NCBI RefSeq assembly: GCF_024266705.1
Contig: NZ_CP100756.1
Coordinates: 3,410,001 to 3,474,000, forward strand
From: Natrinema gelatinilyticum
GTDB lineage: Archaea; Halobacteriota; Halobacteria; Halobacteriales; Natrialbaceae
Direction of reading: 5' to 3'
DNA: 64,000 bases
The translations under genes and the position numbers were made by a program. The number at the start of each line of letters is the position of its first letter. Position 1 is the stretch's first letter. Positions 8,824-18,352 of the stretch are shown in pieces. The notes beneath the pieces were generated by a model. That model was not told where the DNA came from. It did no database searches and saw only the letters and a program-made list of their open reading frames with translations.

Positions 8824-9834
8824 ATGAACATGCTCGTCGACGGTGAGTGGCGAACCGACGTGTCGGAGTCGACCGGCGACGACGGTTCGTTCGAACGTCT
8901 GGAGACGACGTTTCGGGATGCGGTCCGGGACGATTCCGACGCTCAGTTCCAGCCGAGCGCTGGTCGGTACCGCCTCTACGTTTCATACGCGTGCCCGTGG
9001 GCCCACCGGACCCTCGTGACGCGGGCCCTGAAAGGACTCGAAGACGCGATTCCCGTCTCGGTCGTCGACCCGTACCGTGACGAGGACGGCTGGCAATTCA
9101 CGCCCGAGAAAGCCGGATGTACGCGCGATCACGTACACGATTCGGACTATCTCCGAGAGCTGTACGTCCGCGCAGACCCGGACGTGACCTGCCGCGTGAC
9201 AGTGCCCGTTCTCTGGGACACGAAGACGGATACCATCGTCAACAACGAGTCCGAAGAAATCATGCGACTGTTGGATACTGCGTTCGACGAGTACACGACG
9301 CGGGACGTGGACCTTTACCCTGACGGCTACCAGGACGACGCCGACCGGATCATCGACGAGATTTACGACCCAATCAACAACGGCGTCTATCGAGCCGGCT
9401 TCGCGACGAAACAGGCCCCTTACGACGAGGCGGTCGAGGCCCTCTTTTCGGCGCTCGATCACTGGGACGCGGCGCTCGCCGACCGGCGATACCTCGCAGG
9501 CGATCGATTGACGGAGGCCGATGTCGCGATGTTCACGACGCTCGTCAGGTTTGATACTGTATATCACACCCACTTCATGTGTAACGTCCAGTACATCCGG
9601 GAGTACGAGAATCTCTGGCCGTACCTCCGCGATCTGTATCAGACGCCGGGCGTCGCCGAGACGGTCGACATGCGCCACATCAAAGAGCACTACTACACGA
9701 CGCACCCGGGCGTGAATCCCAACCGAATCGTCGCTCGAGGACCCGACCTGCACTTCGACGCACCGCACGCCCGCGACGAACTACCGGGCGACCCGCCTGC
9801 CGACCTCGTCGCTGCGACGGGCGCCGACGACTGA
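8824..9834 (+). CDS. Xi-class glutathione S-transferase-like protein (glutathionyl-hydroquinone reductase family)
   Basis: A 336-aa protein of the YqjG/ECM4 (xi-class) GST family, which reduces thiol-conjugated hydroquinones. The active site ACPWAHR places the catalytic Cys at residue 57; a VPVLWD cis-proline segment and the all-alpha C-terminal domain with LTEADV follow. Haloarchaea lack glutathione, so gamma-glutamylcysteine is the likely thiol (inference). The ATG at 8824 has an ATTTGTATCC box about 26 bp upstream, so the upstream ATG at 8797 is probably not used. Confidence 0.85.
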   Translation: MNMLVDGEWRTDVSESTGDDGSFERLETTFRDAVRDDSDAQFQPSAGRYRLYVSYACPWAHRTLVTRALKGLEDAIPVSVVDPYRDEDGWQFTPEKAGCTRDHVHDSDYLRELYVRADPDVTCRVTVPVLWDTKTDTIVNNESEEIMRLLDTAFDEYTTRDVDLYPDGYQDDADRIIDEIYDPINNGVYRAGFATKQAPYDEAVEALFSALDHWDAALADRRYLAGDRLTEADVAMFTTLVRFDTVYHTHFMCNVQYIREYENLWPYLRDLYQTPGVAETVDMRHIKEHYYTTHPGVNPNRIVARGPDLHFDAPHARDELPGDPPADLVAATGADD

Positions 9835-10052
9835 TACGGTCTGCTGTACCGATGTACCGGTGCACCCGCAGGACGGTCGCGGTTGCACCGGCAATGACGT
9901 ACAGTAGTCCGTATGACGAGACGAACGCTGAATCGGATCTGGCTCGAACCGGATAGCGGGTCTGCCGAACCGTGGATCTGCCGGATACTGGCCGGACAGC
10001 CGTCTGGCCGGGTGCTGGCCGTCCGACTCGAACAGAAGACGGACGGTCGATT

Positions 10053-10274
10053 TCAGGAACCGCTCGGCGGGCGGCCGGATTCTCGGCGCCAGTCCGCAAA
10101 GCTGTGCTCGATGTCTTCGGCCGAGACGAACACTTTCCAGAGGATCCACGCGAGAACGATGACCGGGAGCAGCGGCAGGAGAATAATGACGAGGATCGCG
10201 GCCATTACGTACCCGAATACGGACATCTGCGTATTCGGCCCGTAGCCCGTCGACTCGGACACCTTGATTGACAT
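10053..10274 (-). CDS. Small haloarchaeal membrane protein, unknown function
   Basis: A 73-aa protein: a short polar N-terminus with STGYGPN, one long hydrophobic segment (about residues 18-43), then a hydrophilic tail with many charged residues. I do not recognise a characterised function; the overall type (STGYGPN followed by one membrane helix) seems to be a conserved haloarchaeal small protein. The ATG at 10274 is chosen because the upstream extension is arginine/serine-rich. It lies next to, and in the same direction as, the SDR gene. Confidence 0.6.
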   Translation of the reverse strand: MSIKVSESTGYGPNTQMSVFGYVMAAILVIILLPLLPVIVLAWILWKVFVSAEDIEHSFADWRRESGRPPSGS

Positions 10275-10405
10275 ATGCGACGGTACGAACGTGTCGCTAT
10301 TCCGTCTTTCGACTCCGCGGGTCGCCGACGGTCCCGAACGGGGTGAGTCGGCAGTCGACTGCCGAGGAACTGTACGATCGCTCACAGGTGTCGATCGACT
10401 GACTA

Positions 10406-11212
10406 TTACGTCGTCTCGAGCCCCTCGCGGCCGTTCGAGTCGTTGCTCAGTACGGCCTCGGAATCGTCCTGGGGGCGGTACTCGAGGGTCTGCATCGTCT
10501 CGGCCAGCGAAAGGAACCGCTCGGAATTGTCAGAGATTCCGTGGGCGATCAGCGGTGAATCCTCGAGCGTAGACGTCGCGGCCGCGTTGAGTACCCGTCG
10601 GCAGTCACCGGGACTGATCCACATCGCGCGGGCGAAGCGCTCGCCGGCACCGTCACGTTCTCGACACTCCTGGCGGAGTTCGTCCCGCGTAAGGAGCCAG
10701 CCGATGCGTAGATTCACCACGTCGAACCCGTGTCGCTTCGCGTAGTACGACCCCATCGCTTCGCCGAAGACCTTCGTAACGCCGTAGAAGGTGTCCGGAT
10801 CTGCCCGCCCGTCCGGACGAACGATAGCGGGAGTGGCGACCGTCGACTCGGGTCTGACCACCGAGACCGTATTGTGCATGTTGACCGCGTGGTTTGAACT
10901 CGAAAAGACGACTCGCTCGAGGTCGTTCTCGACTGCGGCTTCGAAGGCATTGTAAAGACCGTCGACGTTCGGTCCGCGCAATTCGTCCCACGCAGCCCGC
11001 GGGGAGGGGTTCGCAGCGAGGTGAATCAGGACGTCCTGGCCCTCGAGAACGTCGACGAACGCCTCTCGATCGGTGATCTCGAGCGGCGTCGCATCCAGCT
11101 CGTCGGTTTCGCTGTGGGAGAACAACGTCAACTCGTGGTCGTCGTCGGGAAACGCGTCGATGGCTTCGCGGCCGACGTTCCCCGTCACGCCGGTGATGGC
11201 GATACGCGTCAT
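10406..11212 (-). CDS. NAD-dependent epimerase/dehydratase, Azf-like sugar dehydrogenase
   Basis: A 268-aa extended SDR protein. The N-terminal GVTGNVG binds NAD, FSSSNHAVNMH holds the catalytic serine region, and YGVTK provides the Tyr-xxx-Lys pair. The segments RIGWLLT and ARAMWISPGDCRR resemble haloarchaeal Azf (NAD-dependent glucose-6-phosphate dehydrogenase) and uronate dehydrogenases. Substrate is therefore probably a sugar phosphate or sugar acid, but orthology with Azf cannot be proven here. The ATG at 11212 has a CCTATTTCAG box about 25 bp upstream. Confidence 0.8.
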   Translation of the reverse strand: MTRIAITGVTGNVGREAIDAFPDDDHELTLFSHSETDELDATPLEITDREAFVDVLEGQDVLIHLAANPSPRAAWDELRGPNVDGLYNAFEAAVENDLERVVFSSSNHAVNMHNTVSVVRPESTVATPAIVRPDGRADPDTFYGVTKVFGEAMGSYYAKRHGFDVVNLRIGWLLTRDELRQECRERDGAGERFARAMWISPGDCRRVLNAAATSTLEDSPLIAHGISDNSERFLSLAETMQTLEYRPQDDSEAVLSNDSNGREGLETT

Positions 11213-11341
11213 ATGGAACGGACACCGGCGCCGCTGAAATAGGCCGACCCAGCGCGTTCCGGTCACGAGGGTCCGGCTCGACGACGGCGGGTCGGTACTG
11301 GTCGACTACAGCGTTTTTCCCGACCAGCCGTACGTCTATCC

Positions 11342-11715
11342 GTGACTTCCTCCACGAGGTGGTCGGTCGAACTGCTGGTCCCAGAGGACGCCGACATAGG
11401 TGCCGCCGGCGAGTCGCGGACGGTCGAGGTCGGCGAAGACGAGTCGATCCTCGCGGCAGGCCGGGCCGCGGGCCTCTGGCTGTCCGCGGACTGCCAGCAG
11501 GGGAGGTGTATCACCTGCGGTGCGAAAGTGCTCTCCGACGAGGTGGATCACAGCCGGGCCAAGCGGTATTACCCAGAAGACGAGGAAGCGGATTCGTTCT
11601 CACCTGTGTCGCCCGTCCCCGTTCGGACTGCGTCATCGAGGTCGAGCGCGACGACGAACTGCTTCAGCATCGCGCCGAACACGACCAACCGCCCGGACGA
11701 TCGAAGCTCGGATAG
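11342..11715 (+). pseudogene. 2Fe-2S ferredoxin, frameshifted
   Basis: From a GTG at 11342 the frame encodes a plant-type ferredoxin with CQQGRCITC, the first three Fe-S cysteines, and reaches YYPEDEEAD near 11590. Then the frame is lost. The missing part, GFVLTC with the fourth cysteine and a normal C-terminus ending in RSKLG, continues in another frame to a stop at 11713-11715. One added G near 11590-11594 would restore the reading frame, so the simplest explanation is a single-base deletion or a sequencing error. As read, the protein lacks its fourth ligand. A CGTTTTTCCC box lies about 26 bp upstream of the start. Confidence 0.8.
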
Positions 11716-11801
11716 CGGCGGACGCTACACCGGCGCGACCGACTACTGGCATCCGCTCGCCGAACGTTTTCCCGATTGCTGTCCTACGATCGACCATAAC
11801 G

Positions 11802-12253
11802 GTGCCGACCGCACCGCAGGCATCGCAGTTCACCGGCGTTTTACTCTACGATGGCGACTGTCCATTCTGCTCGGCGGCCTCGACTGCGATGTGGCAACTC
11901 GAGCGCGTGGGCATCGTCCCGTGGGACGACGTGGCCGCACAGGACGTTCTCGAGGCGTAGTTCGGTTCGGCCCCGTCCGCGCTCTTCTTCGCCGATATCG
12001 AGGCCGAGACGATCTGGGCCGGTCGAGCCGCCGCCACCGAACTGTGTAATCGCGCTGGAATGCCTGTTCTGGTTCAGGATCTCGTCGACGAGCGATACGA
12101 ACGGTTCGCAGACGCCGTCCAATTCGTCTCCGACGCCAATCGCGAATCGATCCGTACCACGACGCCTATCCGCTGATGGACGACGCCGCGGCGTTGTTCG
12201 ACGAGGTAGCGGCGGCGAGCAACCGAACGCACGTACCGCTAGACTCGAGGTGA
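11802..12253 (+). pseudogene. DCC-type thiol-disulfide oxidoreductase (DUF393), broken twice
   Basis: Starting with GTG at 11802, the first 52 codons give LLYDGDCPFCS, the DxxCxxC signature of DCC thiol-oxidoreductases. A TAG at 11958-11960 interrupts the motif AQ-FG; a C-to-T change from CAG would explain it. The same frame then continues as normal family sequence (GSAPSALFF, AGMPVLVQDL). Near 12140-12150 the frame shifts, and DPYHDAYPLMDDAAALF follows in another frame to the TGA at 12251-12253. Two independent lesions make this a genuine pseudogene rather than a recoding case. Confidence 0.8.
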
Positions 12254-12254
12254 G

Positions 12255-13523
12255 TCACGCCGGATTCGGCACGGGCAAGGCGCGGAGCCTGCGCGGCGGA
12301 ACGAGGTAGTTCGCGCGGGAGTGAACGGTGAGATACTGCAGGATGCCGCTGTTCGATCGCGTGACGGAGAGGTCGGACCCTGTCATCGCCTCGCGTGTCT
12401 TCACGAAATCTGCGATCGAGCGTTGCAGCGAAAGGAAGTGTGTGGCCGCCGTATCGTCGTCGGTCGAGTCGAAGTCCCGTCGAAGGATGATCGGTTCGCC
12501 GTCCTCTCGAGCGCGGACGGCCTTCTGGGCGTGGCCGACCGTGCCTTCCTCCTGGGCGACCTCGGCCGCGCTACCCGGAATATCGGTGATCCCGCTCGAA
12601 TCGCCGAGGTTGTGGCCGGCACCCTCGACTCGGTCGTCCGCGGCGTGAGACGGCGAGAACATCTTGGCGACGCGCTGGGCGCGGCTGTCTTGCTCGTACC
12701 ACTGGTGGAGGTGGAGCTGAATCTTCGAGAGGTGAATCGTCGTTCCACCGCTGAACGGCCCGTCCTGAATCGTCACACGATCCTCAGTCGCCTGGTTCTG
12801 CCTGAACCCGGATTTGAACCCCATGAACATCGGTGCATCTTCCGGGACGGGGTCGCTCTCCGGAATGCCACTGACGCCGGACTGGCGCGCTGCCGGGAGG
12901 CCACGCCCGATGAACCCCGTCCGTCGGTCCGCGACGTCGAAGATTCCGTCGATCGTCCCCTCGACCTCGAGGCCGTTTAGTTGCTCGAGTTTCCCTTTTA
13001 GGGCTTCCTCGGCACTCAGAGTGACGTGACCGTAGTCGCTGGCCAGGTGAACGAGCGCGTCATACTCGTCGATCGTGGGATCCTCGATCGGTGCGAGCGC
13101 GCGTGGTTTGGGCAAATCGACACCGTCGGGGAGGACTGCGTCGAACCGGTCGAAGTACGCCGGGCTGTAGCCGATTACGAACACCAGGCCCCCGTTTCCC
13201 CGCTCGTACGCCTTCTCGAGCGTCCGGAACGCGGCCTCGAGTCGGTCGCGTTCGTCGGACGCATCGGCGGGGTTGTCCCCGACGTACTCGAGGCCGAGCA
13301 GGAGGTGGTGTTCGGGAGGTCGTACGTTTCCGTACTCGTCGGTCGAGAGAAACTCGTTCCAGGCGTGCTGGCGTCGGGGGAGGTCTTCCGGAGCGAGGGT
13401 CGCCTGTGGCACGTCTTCGGTCTCCTCGCGCTGGAGGCACGCGGCGAGCGCGCTCGCACCGCCGGTGGCGACGGCGCTACGAACGAACCCGCGACGCGAG
13501 AGTCCACGATCCGATCCGTGCAT
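12255..13523 (-). CDS. Tat-exported Dyp-peroxidase-like lipoprotein (DUF7405 family)
   Basis: A 422-aa protein with a twin-arginine signal (SRRGFVRSAV near residues 8-17) and a lipobox-like LAAC, so it is probably exported folded and anchored by a lipid. The body resembles the haloarchaeal DUF7405 family, distantly related to Dyp-type peroxidases/EfeB, with GFKSGF and many histidines (HLSKIQLHLHQWY, and HSRANYLVPPRR near the end). The canonical GxxDG heme-edge motif is not clear, so peroxidase activity is uncertain. Start ATG at 13523 places the RR motif correctly; the upstream extension is not signal-like. Confidence 0.75.
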   Translation of the reverse strand: MHGSDRGLSRRGFVRSAVATGGASALAACLQREETEDVPQATLAPEDLPRRQHAWNEFLSTDEYGNVRPPEHHLLLGLEYVGDNPADASDERDRLEAAFRTLEKAYERGNGGLVFVIGYSPAYFDRFDAVLPDGVDLPKPRALAPIEDPTIDEYDALVHLASDYGHVTLSAEEALKGKLEQLNGLEVEGTIDGIFDVADRRTGFIGRGLPAARQSGVSGIPESDPVPEDAPMFMGFKSGFRQNQATEDRVTIQDGPFSGGTTIHLSKIQLHLHQWYEQDSRAQRVAKMFSPSHAADDRVEGAGHNLGDSSGITDIPGSAAEVAQEEGTVGHAQKAVRAREDGEPIILRRDFDSTDDDTAATHFLSLQRSIADFVKTREAMTGSDLSVTRSNSGILQYLTVHSRANYLVPPRRLRALPVPNPA

Positions 13524-13960
13524 GGACGTACCTGAGTGCCCGTCGCAGAAGGGGATTGCGGTCCCATCACTCTCGATTATCGGCTCATCCCGAACACGTA
13601 CACTCAGCGACGTACCGTTCCGAAATGGATACATTTACGAAGCGTGGTTCGTCGAATTCCTCTCGATGGAGCGAGACGGCGAGATCATTCCTCCGGGCCA
13701 CTTCGTTCGTGGCGAACCCGGTGACGCACCGCTCTCGACGAACCATCAATTCAACGACAGTGCGTGAGCGGGCCAGTCGCGACTCGTCTTTCGGTCGCTT
13801 CGGATCTCGGTACGTAACCGTAGCCGTCGGGACCCGGCTACCTCGGATCGCGGCCCCGAGCGACTAGATCTGCGACCCTCGACGTCGTTTGTGGCGGTCG
13901 ACCCGATCGAACCACTGTCGCACCGACACAGCCATGGCGTGATGTGTGGTACCAATAAAT
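13524..13960. other. Divergent intergenic region
   Basis: 437 bp between the divergent DUF7405 and SRPBCC genes. Open frames here are short and arginine/serine-rich. I see no convincing gene or RNA. Confidence 0.5.
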
Positions 13961-14458
13961 ATGAAAGAAGTCGAAGTATTCGCCGATATCGACGCTCCGC
14001 CGCCGGTCGTCTGGGACGCGCTCCGCTCGTTCGAGAGCTATCCCGAGTGGGATCCGATCTGCCGAACGATCGTCGGCGTCGCCGTCGAAGACGGTGCGCG
14101 TCGGGGACGCGATCGGTCGTCTGCACTCGGTCGTCGCCCCATTCGGCCCGCAGTCGTGGCGATCGAACCCCACCGGCGACTCGCCTGGCTCGATCGGCTG
14201 GTCGTGCCGTTCGCGTTCGATCGGTACCACGAGTTCCGCCTCGAGCCGATCGACGACGGTGAGCGATCCGACTGGTCGGAATCTCCGTCGGGTTCACGGT
14301 CCACCGATAGTGGCCGCACGCGACTACTCCACCGGGAGACGGTTCGTGGCGTGCTCGTCCCGTTAGTCTTCGATCACGCTCGCGTCGAAGAATCGTTCAC
14401 GACGATGAACGACGCAATCGCGGCTCGAGCCGAGCGGTCGGCGAGTATCGCCGCCTGA
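13961..14458 (+). CDS. SRPBCC (START-like) family protein
   Basis: A 165-aa protein of the SRPBCC/polyketide-cyclase-like fold, which encloses a hydrophobic ligand. The N-terminus (FADIDAPPPVVWDALRSFE, then YPEWDP) is typical, as are RRLAWL, HEFRLEPID and the C-terminal helix with RVEESFTTMNDAI. The middle (residues about 47-65) and the segment near 104-122 are unusually rich in R and S and fit the family poorly, so a compensated pair of indels is possible. It is monocistronic. Function unknown. Confidence 0.7.
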   Translation: MKEVEVFADIDAPPPVVWDALRSFESYPEWDPICRTIVGVAVEDGARRGRDRSSALGRRPIRPAVVAIEPHRRLAWLDRLVVPFAFDRYHEFRLEPIDDGERSDWSESPSGSRSTDSGRTRLLHRETVRGVLVPLVFDHARVEESFTTMNDAIAARAERSASIAA

Positions 14459-14500
14459 CCCGCTCTTCTGGAAGTCGGCCGTCCGTTCCGCGATCCGGTC

Positions 14501-15160
14501 TCAAACCAACTCCGACAGCCGCGAGAGCGACTCGATTTCGTGTGCCGGTTCGGTCAAGAGCTCGTAACCCATGCGGTGATCGCGACGGATGAACGCCGCG
14601 TCGACGCCGGCCGCGTCGGCCGCAGCGATGTCGACCCTGCTATCGCCCACGTACAGCGGATTTTCGACGTCGAGGTCCGCGAACGCTCGTTCCAGATAGT
14701 ACGGAGTGGGTTTCTTGCGCTCGATCCCCTCGAGCGTCGGCTCGCGGCCGTACCAGACGTCGAACCCACCAAGGTCGCAGTGTTCGATGATGTTCCCGAT
14801 CGTCTCGTGCTGGTTATTACTGACGATCCCAGTCGGGACCGACAGCGACTCGAGTGTTGCGACGTCGTCGTAGTGTCGTTTCCGACCCGTCCGAAGTTCG
14901 GTGAGTTGAACCGCGATCGCCGCATCTTCGCGGGCGGTCCAGAGTTCCTCGGGGTCGATTCCGTGATCGTCCGCGATACGCCGCAACGAGCAGACGTCGG
15001 GGCGCAAGAGCGTATCGACGTGATCGGTCGGCGGTTCAGTGACGCCGACGGTTTCGAAGGCGTCGTGCATCGCCTCGACCAGTACGTCCCGCTCCGTTGG
15101 CGTCGTCAACACGCCGTCGTTGTCGAAGACAATTGCGTCGTACGCCGTCCCGGTGCTCAT
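14501..15160 (-). CDS. HAD family hydrolase
   Basis: A 219-aa haloacid dehalogenase-superfamily protein. Motif I is FDNDGVLT (nucleophile Asp near 12, acid Asp near 14), motif II is the IVSNNQ segment, motif III is the lysine in ERKKPTP, and motif IV is YVGDSRVDI. A four-helix cap sits between motifs I and II. This matches small phosphatases such as phosphoglycolate-type enzymes; the substrate cannot be told. No operon partner. Confidence 0.88.
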   Translation of the reverse strand: MSTGTAYDAIVFDNDGVLTTPTERDVLVEAMHDAFETVGVTEPPTDHVDTLLRPDVCSLRRIADDHGIDPEELWTAREDAAIAVQLTELRTGRKRHYDDVATLESLSVPTGIVSNNQHETIGNIIEHCDLGGFDVWYGREPTLEGIERKKPTPYYLERAFADLDVENPLYVGDSRVDIAAADAAGVDAAFIRRDHRMGYELLTEPAHEIESLSRLSELV

Positions 15161-15306
15161 GTGGTCTGCGATAGGGCACGAACGAATTTCGGTGTTTTGC
15201 CTTCCGGACGATTTCGCGCCGGTCCGTGCGCGATCGCATTCGTTGTCGAGAGCATACGGCCGTCAATTCTCGACTTCTCTCTAAGTAGAAAATACTACTA
15301 CGGCCG

Positions 15307-15756
15307 TTGAAATCCAGGATCGACGATGCCGGGCCTCCTGTGACGACCGCTCGATCCGACCCGACCTCGACGACGGGCGGTGATCTGACGATATCGTTGT
15401 CGGCTCGAGCGTTCGTTCGCATTCGTCTCGGTGCCTTTCCGTTCGCCATGGTCTCCGCCTTGCTGTTGTTCTTTCCGCCACGGATCTGGGATCGTCTCGC
15501 TGCATACGCGTCGAGGACCGATCTCGCGAGTCGGCTCGCGTGGGAGCGACGGAGTGATCCCGCGGCCGATTCGACGCTGTCCGGCGTCGCAGTCTCGCCG
15601 CGTATTCGCCGCGGGGTTCGCCTCGCTGGAATGGTATTTCTCGTCGGATTCGCCCGCTCGACTGGGTGGTGGCAGGTGGCGCAGCCAGTCGAGAGACGTT
15701 CGGACGTATCCCCGTCCGCAGGTTCAAGTACTGACGGGCGGCCAGAGTCCCCGTGA
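15307..15756 (+). CDS. Possible membrane protein, unknown
   Basis: A 149-residue open frame (true start unclear) with two hydrophobic segments, around FPFAMVSALLLFFP and GVRLAGMVFLVGFA, separated by a charged stretch. The opposite-strand frame is arginine/serine-rich and looks like a shadow, so this strand is the better candidate. I do not recognise the family. It precedes the DUF6735 gene by about 100 bp in the same direction. Confidence 0.35.
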   Translation: MKSRIDDAGPPVTTARSDPTSTTGGDLTISLSARAFVRIRLGAFPFAMVSALLLFFPPRIWDRLAAYASRTDLASRLAWERRSDPAADSTLSGVAVSPRIRRGVRLAGMVFLVGFARSTGWWQVAQPVERRSDVSPSAGSSTDGRPESP

Positions 15757-15858
15757 TCTCCATCAACGCACCTCGAACGAGCGTCGGTGCGGTCGAGGCC
15801 GTCGTCTCGATCGTTCCGATCGATGCAGCCGATCGACGCGGTTTCAGTCGGGTGGACG

Positions 15859-16569
15859 ATGGGACATAGGGCGCTGGTCGCCTACCGGCGACCGGATTGG
15901 CTCTACGATCTCCAATACAGTCACTGGGGGGGCGAGTCGCTGTCGTTCACCGATCGAATAACCGCCGAACCCCCCTGCGCCAACGGCGCGATCGAACGCG
16001 ACGTGCTAACGGACTCCATCACACGCGATCGTATTTTGACGGATTATCTCGATCCGTGCATTCACGAAGCGCTGTATCTCGTCACACCGGCGGCCGAGCA
16101 CGCGGTCGACTCCTTTCGAGTCTGCTGGCTCGAGTGGGGCGGTGGGTGGGACAGCGGTCGGGGCGCGGCCGTCGCGGTCGAACCCGCCGATGACCGCGCG
16201 CTCAGGGTCTGGTTTCGGTCGACCAAGACGACACTGGCGGACGTCATCGAGATGGGCGCGCTCTCGCGGCGAGCCGCCCAGGCGTATCTCGAGGCTCGAA
16301 TCTGCGATGAACTGGACGCCGCGGTTTACACCTACGACGACGTGCCTGCGACTGATCCTGACCGGACGGACGCCTCGAGGTCTGACCGCTAGCTCGAGAC
16401 TCAGAAGCGGGATTCCGAGGATCAGCTCTACGGGTCGGACGCGTCCGATAATACACAGGAGCCAGACGCGTCTGATCGTAGAGACGGGACTGACGCGAAA
16501 GACAGTACAGATGGGACTGACGCGGACGATGGGGCAGACAAAACCGACGGTGAGGACCGGCCCGGTTGA
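15859..16569 (+). pseudogene. DUF6735 family protein interrupted by an in-frame TAG
   Basis: The ATG at 15859 begins MGHRALVAYRRP with YDLQYSHWGG next, the signature of the haloarchaeal DUF6735 family. Reading stops at TAG 16390-16392 after 177 codons. The same frame then continues for 58 codons to TGA 16567-16569 with a strongly acidic D/G/T-rich tail (DASDNTQEPDASD, DGTDAKD, DGTDADDG), which is not random sequence. So either the tail was recently cut off by a nonsense mutation, leaving a functional core, or there is readthrough. The conserved domain itself appears intact. Confidence 0.65.
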
Positions 16570-16576
16570 ACTGAAC

Positions 16577-18352
16577 TCACTCGCCGGACGCCCATCGCGT
16601 GTCCGCGAGTGTGCGCTGAACGACGTCGTTACCAACGGCCTCCGCCAGCGTTTCGAAGCCGACCCGTTCGCTCCGGTCGGTCGCGTTCGCGACCAGCCGC
16701 GAGACGATGAATTCGGGCGTCGAACGCCCGACCGTCCCGAATCGAGGCTGGTAGTCGACGAGTAACTCGAGATCGGGGCTCAGCCCTTCGGCGAAGATAC
16801 CGTCGACCCGCGCGTCGGACGGCAACGGCTCGAGATCGTCGGCGAGGTGGGTGACGAATACGCCGAGGGCGTCGCGATCGACGGAAAGCGTAACCAGGCC
16901 GTGAAGCAGATCCGCAGCGCTACCCGGCTCCGTGATCGCCTCGAACTCATCGACCAGCATCAGGGTGCGCCCGTCCGTCGAGAGCGGCGGAACGATAGAC
17001 CGCAGCGTCGACTCGAGGACGCCAGCGTTGAAGCTCGCGTGCCGTCTGTGAAAGACCAGGGAGTCAACCGGCGTCACCTCGGCGCGATCGGCCGGGACCG
17101 GCAACCCCATCGACGCTAGCAGAACGACCTGACACAGCGTCTCGAGCAGGGTCGTCTTCCCACCGCTATTCGCACCCGTCAGGACGGCGACGCGCTCCTC
17201 GCCAGGGACGGAGTCGACGCCTGCAGGGACGCTCGTGATGCCGTGCTCGCCGAGCGCATACGTGATCGACTGGACGGTCTCGTCGTCGCGCGAGGCAAGC
17301 GTGAGATTCCGCGCGTTGATCACGGAGACGGTGGCCGCCCCACCGTCGACGAACACGGGACGCGAACAGTCGTACTCGAGCGCGAAGCGCGCGAGCGAGA
17401 GATGCAGCGCGATGTCGTCGACCGCCTCGACGGCCTGCGCGACGCCCTCGCGAGCGTCCTCGAGCGTGTCGCGAAACTCGTTCGCGACGGCTTCCTCGCG
17501 CTCGTCGATGGCCGCGGTAAGGTCGCTTCGGAGCGTACGCAACGTTTCGCCGACGAAATCTGTCGCATCAGTCGCATCGGTCGGCATTGCTTCTCGGACC
17601 TGATCGATCGTTACGGCCGTCTCGCTCAGGAGGTAGTCCTCGAACGACTGGCGGAACCCCTCGACGTCGCGGACGCCCTCCGAACGGAGGTCCTCGATCA
17701 ACGAGAGCGCATTCGCGTCCACGTCCTCGACCGCTCCAAGTGCATCGCGCAATCGGTCGAGTTCTTCGTCCGCGCCGTCACGCACTCGGCTCCCGTCGAG
17801 CGCGGCTAGCGCCTCTGCAGCCTCGACCAACCGGTCGCCGTCGAGGTCGGCGATGACGGCGAACGGTCCGGAGTCGACCCCCGCCTCGAGCAGGGCCAGT
17901 GCAGCCTCGACGGCGGCGCGTTCGCTGCCGTCACGCTCGTCGTAGCGATCGTAGGCATCGAGGACGGCGATGCGATCGTCGTCGGAAAGATCGGCCCAGG
18001 CGTCGCGGGCCGTGAGGACGTCCTCGAGTCGGTCCTCCATCGCGTCGCGGCTGGCGAGCGGCGTGAGCACTCGAATCCGATCGGCCGCGCGCTGGGTGAC
18101 GGCGTGACCGACGGCGAGGTCCACCAGTTCCTTGTATGCCGACCGGGCGTCACCGGTCGCCAGAATATCTATTCCGGCGCCGCCCGTCGCCCTGCGTAGG
18201 ATGCGCGTCGCCCTGCCGCGGGCGAGGCCGGCATCGGAAAGCGCCCGCACGTCCCCGCTTTCGATCGCCCGGATCGCCTCCTCCCTTCCCAGTTCGTCGA
18301 CCAGCGTCTCGCGCGTCTTCGGGCCGACTCCCCAGTACTCCTCGAGTCGCAT
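16577..18352 (-). CDS. MutS2-like DNA-binding ATPase with N-terminal helix-hairpin-helix
   Basis: A 591-aa member of the archaeal MutS-related (MutS2-like) family. A helix-hairpin-helix module near the N-terminus (VGPKTRETLVDELG) is followed by long helical lever/clamp regions. The MutS ATPase domain has Walker A TGANSGGKTT, Walker B LMLVDEFEA and the HASFNAGVLEST region. There is no Smr nuclease domain, nor a mismatch-recognition domain, so a role in mismatch repair is unlikely; bacterial MutS2 acts in recombination control or ribosome rescue. It is convergent with the DUF6735 gene. Confidence 0.85.
   Translation of the reverse strand: MRLEEYWGVGPKTRETLVDELGREEAIRAIESGDVRALSDAGLARGRATRILRRATGGAGIDILATGDARSAYKELVDLAVGHAVTQRAADRIRVLTPLASRDAMEDRLEDVLTARDAWADLSDDDRIAVLDAYDRYDERDGSERAAVEAALALLEAGVDSGPFAVIADLDGDRLVEAAEALAALDGSRVRDGADEELDRLRDALGAVEDVDANALSLIEDLRSEGVRDVEGFRQSFEDYLLSETAVTIDQVREAMPTDATDATDFVGETLRTLRSDLTAAIDEREEAVANEFRDTLEDAREGVAQAVEAVDDIALHLSLARFALEYDCSRPVFVDGGAATVSVINARNLTLASRDDETVQSITYALGEHGITSVPAGVDSVPGEERVAVLTGANSGGKTTLLETLCQVVLLASMGLPVPADRAEVTPVDSLVFHRRHASFNAGVLESTLRSIVPPLSTDGRTLMLVDEFEAITEPGSAADLLHGLVTLSVDRDALGVFVTHLADDLEPLPSDARVDGIFAEGLSPDLELLVDYQPRFGTVGRSTPEFIVSRLVANATDRSERVGFETLAEAVGNDVVQRTLADTRWASGE

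Noticed and set aside
12795..12830. T-loop-like GGATTTGAACC
   Set aside because: Lies inside the coding sequence of the DUF7405 gene and has no cloverleaf around it.
11958..16392. TAG codons as pyrrolysine sites
   Set aside because: Other genes here end with ordinary TAG stops, the DCC gene also has a frameshift, and no pyl gene is in the window.
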